This document shows positions 9,094 to 16,134 of a stretch of 64,000 nucleotides of DNA, piece by piece. Every line of letters begins with the position of its first letter. The first letter of the stretch is position 1. The stretch lies in assembly GCA_963741525.1 (NCBI GenBank), contig CAVUIW010000003.1:41365-105364 (forward strand). Direction: 5' to 3'. Made by a program: the position numbers and the translations under genes. Below the pieces are notes generated by a model that saw only the letters and a program-made list of their open reading frames with translations, did no database searches and was not told the DNA's origin. This DNA is from JANNSX01 sp963741525 (GTDB lineage Bacteria; Pseudomonadota; Alphaproteobacteria; Rhizobiales; Hyphomicrobiaceae).

Positions 9094-9453
9094 CACAACT
9101 CACAACTCATACCAAACCGCGAAACCCCTGACCCGCATCGAAGCGCGCTTCTTCTACAGCGGCAAGACCGGCAAGCCCCGAAGGGGCTTCGGACTGTAGC
9201 CACGGGTGAGCGCAGCGGAACCCGTGGAAACGTCTCTCCAGAAGTCCCGCCCCAAAGGGGCGGAGGATGAGTGGAGGGGTCCTCCTCTGCCCCTGCCGGG
9301 GCAGTATCACGCAACCTTCTCTCCACGGGTTTCGCCGGAAGGCTGGCCAAAATGCCCAGCCTCCCGCTTCACCCGTGGCTACAGTCCATGGCCCCTTGCG
9401 GGGCCATCGGACCGGTCGAGCATTCTGCGGTTTGGTATCACAACTCACAACTC
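9094..9453. repeat. 330-bp inverted-repeat element flanked by 15-bp direct repeats
   Basis: The core, 9109-9438, begins ATACCAAACCGC and ends GCGGTTTGGTAT, a perfect 12-bp inverted pair. It is bounded on both sides by the 15-mer CACAACTCACAACTC (9094-9108 and 9439-9453). Inside is a second, nested inverted pair CTGTAGCCACGGGTGA (9194-9209) and TCACCCGTGGCTACAG (9369-9384), plus smaller GC hairpins. There is no open frame of note. It occupies the gap between the BtpA-like gene and the ATPase gene; the right direct repeat overlaps the natural stop of the ATPase. It resembles a non-autonomous (MITE-like) or composite palindromic intergenic element. Confidence 0.7.
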
Positions 9454-10565
9454 ACACGACCCGCGGCAGCGCAATGCCCGTCTCGGCATCGAAAACATGG
9501 ATTTCGGCGAGGTCGTAGTGGAGATCGAGCGTCGCGCCCGGCTTCGCCACGAAATCGCGCGGCGCCTTGGCATGCACTTCGGGTCCGCCTTTGCCACCGA
9601 TCTCGCCGACGACGATCACCTCGGGCCCGAGCGTCTCGCCAGCGATGACGGAAAGCGGGACGGAGGCCGTGCGTGTTTCCCCTGGCCGCGAGGTGGAAGT
9701 CCTCTGGTCTCAGTCCGGCAGTGACCTTCTTTCCAGCATGACTGCTGTAGGCTTTCGCCAGCGCTTCCGGCAGCGCGAGCCGCGCCTCGCCGATCTTGAG
9801 AGTCAACCCGCCGCCGCCGGCTTCGAGCGCCCCGTCCACGAGATTCATCGGCGGATTGGCCAGGAAACCGGCAACGAAGGTGTTCACCGGATTGCGATAG
9901 ACTTGCATCGGTGCCCCGACCTGCACGATGACGCCGTCCTTCATGATGCAGATGCGCTCGCCCATCGTCATCGCCTCGACCTGGTCGTGGGTGACGTGCA
10001 CGATGGTGGTGCCGAGCTTCTGATGCAGCTTGATGAGCTCGGTGCGCATGGCGGTGCGGAGCTTGGCGTCGAGATTGGAGAGCGGCTCATCGAGCAGGAA
10101 GGCTTTGGGTTCGCGCACCAGCGCGCGGCCAAGCGCGACGCGCTGGCGTTGACCGCCGGAAAGCTGGGCAGGCTTCCGGTCGAGCAACTCGCCGATGCCG
10201 AGCATCGCGGCGATACCGGATGTTCGCTTGGCAATCGTCTCGGCCGGCACGTGGCGGAGCCTGAGGCCGAAACTCAGATTGTCGCGAACCGTCATGTGCG
10301 GATAAAGCGCGTAGTTCTGGAAGACGATGGCGATGTTGCGATCCGCCGGATCGATATCGTTCACCCGCGCGCCGTCGATCCTGAGTTCGCCCTCCGACAC
10401 CAACTCGAGGCCCGCGATCATGCGGAGCGTCGTCGACTTCCCGCAGCCGGACGGCCCGAGAAAGATCATGAACTCGCCGTCCTTGATGTCGAGCGATACG
10501 TCCCGCACGGCGGCGACACCGTTCGGATACCGCTTCGTCACATGCTCGAGCTCGATGCGGCCCAT
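9438..10565 (-). CDS. Sugar ABC transporter ATP-binding protein, UgpC/MalK type, C-terminal frameshift
   Basis: Cytoplasmic ATPase of the carbohydrate importer. Residues 1-240 are intact: Walker A GPSGCGKSTT, Q-loop FQNYALYPHMTV, signature LSGGQRQRVALGRAL, Walker B AFLLDEPLSNLD, switch His VTHDQVEAM. After GLRPEDFHLAARGNT (about residue 295) the reading is arginine-rich nonsense to 9438. The other frame continues with the family-like TASVPLSVIAGETLGPEV and LAEIHVFDAETGIALP, ending in a stop at 9452. Deleting one G of the run at 9679-9682 repairs the TOBE/regulatory domain. It sits between the two permeases and the BtpA-like gene in the operon. Confidence 0.85.
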   Translation of the reverse strand: MGRIELEHVTKRYPNGVAAVRDVSLDIKDGEFMIFLGPSGCGKSTTLRMIAGLELVSEGELRIDGARVNDIDPADRNIAIVFQNYALYPHMTVRDNLSFGLRLRHVPAETIAKRTSGIAAMLGIGELLDRKPAQLSGGQRQRVALGRALVREPKAFLLDEPLSNLDAKLRTAMRTELIKLHQKLGTTIVHVTHDQVEAMTMGERICIMKDGVIVQVGAPMQVYRNPVNTFVAGFLANPPMNLVDGALEAGGGGLTLKIGEARLALPEALAKAYSSHAGKKVTAGLRPEDFHLAARGNTHGLRPAFRHRWRDARARGDRRRRDRWQRRTRSACQGAARFRGEAGRDARSPLRPRRNPCFRCRDGHCAAAGRVSCEL

Positions 10566-10574
10566 GATTGTTCC

Positions 10575-11456
10575 TTAGGTGAGCGAGCGCATATAGCGAT
10601 AGAGATAGGCGGAGAGCACGAGGATCACCGACAGCAAGATGATCGACATCGCGGAGGCTTCGCCGATGTTGAGCGAGACGAAGGCCGTGCGGTAGATGTA
10701 ATAGGAGACGAAATCGGTCGAGACGCCAGGTCCGCCGCGCGTCATGATGTAGATGAGGTCATAGGTCTTGACCGCGAAAATGGCGCGGATGAGCAGCGTC
10801 ACGATGATGACCGGGCGCATCAGCGGCAGCGTGATGTGCCAGAAGCTCGCGAGAGCCGAGGCTCCATCGACACGCGCCGCCTCGTAGGGCTCGCGCGGCA
10901 GCGCTGCGAGACCCGCGAGCAGCAACACGATCATGAACGACACCTGATGCCAGATATCGACGAGCACGATGGTCCAGATGGCGACCGATGTGGAGCCCAG
11001 CCAATTGACCGCCGGAATGCCGATCAGGCTCAGCAGATAGTTCACGATGCCGAGCTGGGGGTGCAGGAACATGCGCCAGATGAGTCCGACGATCACCGGG
11101 TTCATCAGCAGCGGGCAGAGCAGGATGGCGTAATAGATCGGCTTGAAACGCTCGACGCGATTGAGCATCAATGCGACCGCAAAGCCCAGCAGAAACTCGA
11201 GTAGAACGACAGCCGTGACGAAGAAGCCCGTCAGCCACATCGAATGCCGGAATTCGCCATCGCCGAGCGCCTTCGCGTAATTCTTATGCCCAAGGAAGGT
11301 ATCGAAGCTGGGCGCGATCAGCGTGTAGTCGTGCAAGCTCGTCCAGAAGGCCCAGATCACCGGAAACAGGATGACCGTGAACAGCGCCGCCAGCCCCGGC
11401 GCCGAGACGAGCCACCCGAAAGCGCGATCGCGAGAGTCTATGGTTGAAGCCGTCAT
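10575..11456 (-). CDS. Sugar ABC transporter permease, UgpA/MalF-like
   Basis: 293 residues with six predicted membrane segments. The first, FGWLVSAPGLAALFTVILFPVIWAFWTSL, is typical of carbohydrate uptake transporter-1 permeases. The EAA loop reads YEAARVDGASALASFWHITLPLM near residue 200. It pairs with the MalG-like permease encoded at 13555-14376. Ten bp separate it from the ATPase downstream. The ATG at 11456 (MTASTIDSRDRAFGW) puts a short cytoplasmic N-terminus before the first span. Confidence 0.92.
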   Translation of the reverse strand: MTASTIDSRDRAFGWLVSAPGLAALFTVILFPVIWAFWTSLHDYTLIAPSFDTFLGHKNYAKALGDGEFRHSMWLTGFFVTAVVLLEFLLGFAVALMLNRVERFKPIYYAILLCPLLMNPVIVGLIWRMFLHPQLGIVNYLLSLIGIPAVNWLGSTSVAIWTIVLVDIWHQVSFMIVLLLAGLAALPREPYEAARVDGASALASFWHITLPLMRPVIIVTLLIRAIFAVKTYDLIYIMTRGGPGVSTDFVSYYIYRTAFVSLNIGEASAMSIILLSVILVLSAYLYRYMRSLT

Positions 11457-11471
11457 GGACCCGGTCGTTCC

Positions 11472-12120
11472 TCAGGGCTCGATGACGAGGCTTCTCGACA
11501 GCAGAGCTGTCGCGGGCCCGGAACTCGTCGGAGGCCGCGCCGCTATCCTTCAGCGCGTCTTGAAACAACAACACCCGCGACTTCCCACCTTTTCGCGGAA
11601 GCGTGAAGGCATCGTTGGTAAGCTTCTGGATGGCGATCTGGATCGTGCCCCGCGTGCCGGTGAGCGTCTGACCGGAGATCGGCAGCGAGGCCGGCGATCT
11701 CTCGACTTGGGACGCGGACCCGCCGAGCTGCGCCGCCATGCCTTCGAGAAGTATTTCTGCGGTGAGCTCCTGATCCGAGACGAAGTACATGATCTTGAAA
11801 TTGTTGCCGGAAACGGTCCAGATCTTGACATCGGGGGAGGTGAAGTCCGCCTCGAAGGTATAGTGACGCGGATAGTTGAACCGAATTCCGCCGTAGGGGA
11901 ACACGCGCTCGGGCGCCACCTCGAGCGTCGCAGACGGATTCGTGTAGCTCCCTTCGAAGGTCGCGGACACGCCCTCCGAGATGGACTGCGTCTTGTCGCC
12001 GAGTTTCAGCTGATACTGAAGCGGCGGCTCGACCGAGTCCGGGACTTGTGCGCTGGCCCCCACCATGCTCGCAAACAACAGCATCGCCACTGCGGCACAG
12101 TTGAGAAGCCTGACGAGCAT
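11472..12120 (-). CDS. Exported protein of unknown function in sugar-import operon, probable frameshift near 11521-11524
   Basis: From ATG 12120 a signal peptide is clear (MLVRLLNCAAVAMLLFASMVGASA, predicted cleavage after ASA). A secreted part of about 190 residues follows, including GGIRFNYPRHYTFEADF and KIWTVSGNNFKIMYFVSDQELTAE. I recognise no domain. Read as given, the frame runs on 190 bases into the permease gene. Removing one T from GAGTTCC gives a natural end ATALLSRSLVIEP and a stop at 11472, just before the permease. It lies between the solute-binding protein and a permease gene, so it may be a periplasmic accessory of the transporter; that is inference. Confidence 0.65.
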
Positions 12121-12179
12121 GCCGGTCGCTCCCAATCGGAAGTGGAGCGGCCCCGTAGCCGGAGCCGCTCCCTCGTTTC

Positions 12180-13457
12180 CTACTTCAGCTTGCCGTCCTT
12201 CTTCGCAAGCTCGCTCATCTCGGCCTCGATGGCCGCAAGCGCGTCCGGCGCTTTCTTCTCGCCGGCCACCACGAGCGACAGCTCACGGCCCAGCACTTCC
12301 ACGAGCTGCGGCGTGTATGTGAAGACCGGGAAGTTGTGGCTCGTCAGCAGCAAGTTCTTGAGCGCCTGGGCGTAGGGGTACTTCTTGTTCACCTCGGCGT
12401 CGTCGAAGACATCGGTGCGTGTCGGCGAGCCGCCCTGCAGCGCGCGCTTCACGGCGACATCCTTGCTCTCGACCCACTTGATGAACTCCCAGGCCGCATC
12501 CGCGTTGTTCGAGGATTTCGGAATGGCCCAGCCCCAAGCGCCATTGAGCGACGCGCCCTTGCCGGCTTCCTGGCCGGGCACGGGGATGATCTCGGCCTTG
12601 CCCGCGACCGTCGATACCGAGGCGTCATCCACTTTCGGGCGGAAGAAGTTGTAGGTGATGAAGCTGTAGGCCTTGCCTTGGGCGAAAACGTTGAATGCCT
12701 CATCGAACGAGAAGCTCGCCGCGCCCGTCGGACCGAACTTGGCGATATTGTTGGTGTACTGCTCGATGGCAGCGACCCCCGCCGGCGTGTTGAGCGTCGG
12801 CTTCCAATCCGCGGTGTGGTACTCGCCGCCATTGGCGAAGAGATAATTCGACCACTCCATCGAGATCGGGTCAGGGCGCAGGCCCATATTGACGACGCCG
12901 TAGTTGCCATCCTTGGTGAAGAACTCGACCTGCTTCAGATACTCGGCCCAGGTCTGCGGCACGCCCAGGTCCATGCTATACTTGGCCTTGAAGGCGTCCT
13001 TGTTCGCCTGGTCCGCAACCCAATCCGTGCGATAGATCATGCCCATCGCATAATTGTAGAAGGGCAGCATGTAGGTGACGCCGTCGACCTGCATGACGAG
13101 ATCGCGCATCGGCGGTACGTAGACAGAGGTATCGACGCCGTCTTTCTTGATGCGCTCGTCGAGCGGCTGCAGCCAGCCGGCTTTGGTGAACTCGCCGACC
13201 CAGTAGAAGTCGACGACGATCGCGGAGTAGGAGCCGGCCGGCGCCACGAGCTGCGGCACGAGCTTCGTGTGCATCTCGGCGTAGTTGACGACCTCGAGAT
13301 TGACCTTGTGGCCAGTCGCCTTCTCGAACTCCGGGATCAGCGTCTTGACGTACTCGGTGTCGGGAACACCTTCCATCAGGATGTTGATCTCATCGGCGCT
13401 CGCCGCCGTTGTCAGCCCCGCGACCATCGCGACGCTGGCGAGAAGTTTCTTCAACAT
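12180..13457 (-). CDS. Extracellular solute-binding protein, family 1 (sugar)
   Basis: 425 residues. The signal peptide MLKKLLASVAMVAGLTTAASA is followed by DEINILMEGVPDTEYVKTLIPEFEKATGHKVNLEVVNY, the standard opening of carbohydrate-binding proteins. Further family features are YKVGEFTKAGWLQPLDE-like text, FYNYAMGMIYRTDW, GAWGWAIPKSSNNADAAWEFIKWVESKDV and GGSPTRTDVFDD. It captures the substrate in the periplasm and delivers it to the two permeases of the same operon. It is upstream of the exported unknown and 97 bp downstream of the MalG-like permease, with a hairpin-forming repeat in that gap. Ligand not predictable by eye. Confidence 0.92.
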   Translation of the reverse strand: MLKKLLASVAMVAGLTTAASADEINILMEGVPDTEYVKTLIPEFEKATGHKVNLEVVNYAEMHTKLVPQLVAPAGSYSAIVVDFYWVGEFTKAGWLQPLDERIKKDGVDTSVYVPPMRDLVMQVDGVTYMLPFYNYAMGMIYRTDWVADQANKDAFKAKYSMDLGVPQTWAEYLKQVEFFTKDGNYGVVNMGLRPDPISMEWSNYLFANGGEYHTADWKPTLNTPAGVAAIEQYTNNIAKFGPTGAASFSFDEAFNVFAQGKAYSFITYNFFRPKVDDASVSTVAGKAEIIPVPGQEAGKGASLNGAWGWAIPKSSNNADAAWEFIKWVESKDVAVKRALQGGSPTRTDVFDDAEVNKKYPYAQALKNLLLTSHNFPVFTYTPQLVEVLGRELSLVVAGEKKAPDALAAIEAEMSELAKKDGKLK

Positions 13458-13487
13458 GTGTTTCCTCCTTGGTTACTCGAAAGTCAC

Positions 13488-13547
13488 AAGTCGTGAGTGG
13501 TAAGTCGGAGATGCCATTCCCCACTTGCGACTTACCACTTTCGACTT
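13488..13547. repeat. Inverted repeat in operon gap
   Basis: Arms at 13488-13507 and 13528-13547 match at 18 of 20 positions (AAGTCG-NN-AGTGGTAAGTCG type), able to form a hairpin between the MalG-like permease and the binding-protein gene. The left arm shares AAGTCGTGAGTGGT with the repeat at 9021. It may act as a processing or stabilising hairpin that raises binding-protein mRNA; that role is inference. Confidence 0.65.
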
Positions 13548-13554
13548 ACCCAGC

Positions 13555-14376
13555 TCATTTCAACGCCCCCAGCGACAGCCCCTTGATCAGATGCTTGCGC
13601 AAAAACGGCAAGAGCGCAAATACGGGCAAGAGGGAGATGACGGTCGCGGCGGCGAGCGGGGCGATCTCGACGCCGGCATGAGTCTCCAGGCTCGCAAGCC
13701 CGACGGGAAGCGTTTGCGTGCCAGGTCCCGACAGCACGAGCGCGAACAGAAACTCGTTCCACGACAGGATGAAGCCGAGCAAGCCCGCCGCCAGAATGCC
13801 GGGGGCGGCCACGGGCACGGCGATCTTCGTGAAGGCCTGCCAGCGCGTCGCGCCATCCACACGGGCTGCCTCCTCGAGAGCGGCGATATCGCCCTGGAAG
13901 AAAGAGACGAGCATCCAGGCGAGGAACGGTAGACTGATCGTCATGTGGGCGATGATGAGGCCGGCGCGGCTCTGCATCAGGCCTGCACTGAGAAACACTG
14001 CGAAGAGCGGCAGCAGGAGAATGATGGGCGGCAGCATCTGACTTGCAAGCAGTCCGAGACGGAGACCCGGACCGCCCGTATTGAAGCGCGCGAAGGCATA
14101 GGCCATGGCGGTTGCGAGCGGCAGAGAGATGGCGGTGGCGGCGAGTGCGACGATCAGCGAATTCACGAACCAGCTGATGAACGGATACTCGGTCAGCACT
14201 TCGACATAGTTGAAGAAGCCGAAGGTGCCGATCTCCGGTGGGATCTTGTAGGCGGTCAGCTTGTCGGTGAGCGAGACGCGGACGATCCAGATCAGCGGCA
14301 AGAGGATGGCGAGCGAGAACCCCACGAGCACCGTGTGCGGCACGATCTTCTCGAGGATGCGCTCCAGCTTCCGCAT
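13555..14376 (-). CDS. Sugar ABC transporter permease, UgpE/MalG-like
   Basis: 273 residues from ATG 14376 (MRKLERILEKIVPHTVLVGFSLAILLPLIWIV), a basic N-terminus leading into the first membrane span. The start codon overlaps the upstream SDR stop by one base (TGATG). The MalG-type EAA loop EEAARVDGATRWQAFTKIAVPVAAPG is near residue 190, followed by GFILSWNEFLFALVLSG. It forms the channel with the UgpA/MalF-like permease. The open frame continues upstream inside the SDR gene but that part is out-of-frame noise. Confidence 0.92.
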   Translation of the reverse strand: MRKLERILEKIVPHTVLVGFSLAILLPLIWIVRVSLTDKLTAYKIPPEIGTFGFFNYVEVLTEYPFISWFVNSLIVALAATAISLPLATAMAYAFARFNTGGPGLRLGLLASQMLPPIILLLPLFAVFLSAGLMQSRAGLIIAHMTISLPFLAWMLVSFFQGDIAALEEAARVDGATRWQAFTKIAVPVAAPGILAAGLLGFILSWNEFLFALVLSGPGTQTLPVGLASLETHAGVEIAPLAAATVISLLPVFALLPFLRKHLIKGLSLGALK

Positions 14377-15155
14377 CAATCCATCCTCACGCCGCCGGTG
14401 ACGTTGAGCGCCTCGCCGGTAACGAAACCGGAAAGGTCGCTCGCCAGGAACAGGACGGTCTTCGCCACGTCGTCCGCCGTCTCCAAGCGTCCCATCGGCG
14501 TCTGCGCCACATACTCGGCGATGACCGCGTCGGCCCGCATGCCGCGGAGCTTGGCCTCCCACTGCACCTCGCGGTCCTGCATGCTGGTCTTGACGAAGCC
14601 CGGGCACACGCAATTGACGCGGATGCCGTGAGGCGCCATCTCGCGGGCGAGCGCCTGCGTGAAGCCAACCACCGCGAACTTCGAAGCCGAGTAGTGCGCG
14701 AGCCAGGGCGCGCCCCACTTGCCGGCAAGCGAGGCGGTGTTGACAACCACGCCTTTCGTAGCCGTCTTCCGCCAGTGACGCACGGCCGCCTGATTGGTCA
14801 GGAAGACGCCGCGCGCGTTGACGTCCATGTTGAAGTCCCAGTCCTGGTCGGTCAGCTCCTCGACGAGCCGCATGGTCGACACACCGGCATTGGCGCAGAG
14901 GATGTCGAGGCCGCCGAGCTCGGTGATGGCTTTTGCGAAAGCGGCTTCGACGCTCACACGGTTCGAGACGTCAATCGTCACGGACATCGCGCCGTGTCCG
15001 ATCGCCGCCGCGGTCTGCTGGGCGGCCGGCCCGTCGAGATCGGCGGCGACAACGCGCACGCCTTCGGCCACAAGCGCTGACGCAATCGCCCGGCCGATGC
15101 CGCCCGCCGCGCCGGTAACAATGGCGCGCTTGCCCGAAAGGTCCTGAAGACCCAT
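14376..15155 (-). CDS. SDR-family oxidoreductase (first gene of sugar operon)
   Basis: 259 residues from ATG 15155 (MGLQDLSGKRAIVTGAAGGIG); the longer start at 15209 would cover the operator region and lacks family support. Visible motifs are the TGAAGGIG cofactor loop, CANAGVS near residue 88, the catalytic Ser in VNTASLAGKWG, YSASK (Tyr/Lys) near 153, and CVCPGFVKTSM. It is probably an NAD(P)-dependent polyol or sugar dehydrogenase acting on the imported substrate. It is the promoter-proximal gene, divergent from the DeoR-type regulator and preceded by a TGATCG-N4-CGATCA palindrome 29 bp from its start. Confidence 0.9.
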   Translation of the reverse strand: MGLQDLSGKRAIVTGAAGGIGRAIASALVAEGVRVVAADLDGPAAQQTAAAIGHGAMSVTIDVSNRVSVEAAFAKAITELGGLDILCANAGVSTMRLVEELTDQDWDFNMDVNARGVFLTNQAAVRHWRKTATKGVVVNTASLAGKWGAPWLAHYSASKFAVVGFTQALAREMAPHGIRVNCVCPGFVKTSMQDREVQWEAKLRGMRADAVIAEYVAQTPMGRLETADDVAKTVLFLASDLSGFVTGEALNVTGGVRMD

Positions 15156-15183
15156 TTCTGCCGCCACTCCCTTGGGAGGCCTT

Positions 15184-15199
15184 TGATCGCTAACGATCA
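15184..15199. promoter_or_regulatory. Probable DeoR-type operator 1
   Basis: TGATCG-CTAA-CGATCA, a perfect 6-bp inverted repeat with a 4-bp centre, 29 bp upstream of the SDR start. The same motif recurs 76 bp away (centre to centre), before the regulator gene. DeoR/GlpR-type operators also place CG pairs around a 4-bp centre, so autoregulated divergent control is likely. Confidence 0.65.
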
Positions 15200-15258
15200 G
15201 TATCCACATCCATGGACCCGCCGCAAGAGACTGGACAGTGCACGGCGGCTATGCAGTT

Positions 15259-15276
15259 ATGATCGAAATCGATCAT
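15259..15276. promoter_or_regulatory. Probable DeoR-type operator 2
   Basis: ATGATCG-AAAT-CGATCAT, 7-bp arms, 15 bp upstream of the regulator's GTG. It shares TGATCG-N4-CGATCA with operator 1. The spacing between centres, 76 bp, is close to seven helical turns, so a looped complex is possible. Confidence 0.65.
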
Positions 15277-15290
15277 CGTTGTAGGTATCC

Positions 15291-16100
15291 GTGCGTTACC
15301 AAGTGCATCCTGCCGAGCCGACCGTCCCGGCACCCCTCGACCGGCGCATGCGTATTGCCCAGCTCGTCGCCCAGAAGGGTTTTCTGTCGGTCGCCGCCAT
15401 TGCCAAGGCGGTCGAGGTTTCCGAGATCACGGTCCGTCGCGATCTCATCGTGCTCGATGCCGATGGTCTCGTTCACCGGACGCATGGTGGGGCCGTACCG
15501 GTCAACGCTCCGGCCGTGCTCGACTACGGCACCTTCGAGCCGGCCTTCGAAGCGCGGCGCCGGCAGAATTTGGACGCCAAAGTGCTGATCGCGCGCCGGG
15601 CGGCAACCCTCGTCAGGCGCGGCGAGACGATTGCCCTCGATGTCGGCACGACCGCGCTCGCCTTCGCGGAGGCCATCGCCGATCGCGACGATTTGAAGAT
15701 CGTCACCAACAATCTTCGCGCCGCTCGTTTGCTCGCCGACAGCCGCAACGAAGTTTATGTGCCGGGTGGTCGCGTGCGGAGCCGCGAGCACGCGGTCACC
15801 GGACCGATCGCAGCTCAAGCCCTCGAAGCCTATTGGTTCGATTGCGCCATCATCGGCGTCGCCGGACTGACGGCCGAGGGACTCTTCGACTATTCCCCCG
15901 ACGACAGCGAGATCAAACGCGTCTTCATGCGCCGCAGTCATCGCGTCATCGTGCTGGCGGATGCAAGCAAACTCGGCCGCCGCGCCATGGTCGAGGTGAC
16001 GCCGCTCGGACCCAGCATGGCGCTCGTGACCGATGGAGCGCCGGGTCGGGAGTTGGCGACCGCTCTTGCAGCCCGGCATGTCGAGACGATCGTTGCGTAG
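15291..16100 (+). CDS. DeoR-family transcriptional regulator
   Basis: 269 residues. The N-terminal winged helix-turn-helix covers about residues 17-75 (RRMRIAQLVAQKGFLSVAAIAKAVEVSEITVRRDLIVLDADGLVHRTHGGAV, the family's HGGA included). The C-terminal sugar-phosphate sensor domain shows IARRAATLVRRGETIALDVGTTALAFAEAI, LKIVTNNLRAARLL, DCAIIGVAGLTAEGLFD and VIVLADASKLGRRAM. Start is GTG 15291; ATG 15348 (MRIAQLV) is an alternative that would trim 19 residues. It is divergent from the sugar operon, with two identical palindromes between them, so it probably represses that operon and is released by a phosphorylated intermediate, such as the FGGY kinase product. Confidence 0.92.
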   Translation: MRYQVHPAEPTVPAPLDRRMRIAQLVAQKGFLSVAAIAKAVEVSEITVRRDLIVLDADGLVHRTHGGAVPVNAPAVLDYGTFEPAFEARRRQNLDAKVLIARRAATLVRRGETIALDVGTTALAFAEAIADRDDLKIVTNNLRAARLLADSRNEVYVPGGRVRSREHAVTGPIAAQALEAYWFDCAIIGVAGLTAEGLFDYSPDDSEIKRVFMRRSHRVIVLADASKLGRRAMVEVTPLGPSMALVTDGAPGRELATALAARHVETIVA

Positions 16101-16134
16101 GCTGTTGTTGGGGCGCCGCGCCCTCGGCACCAGC

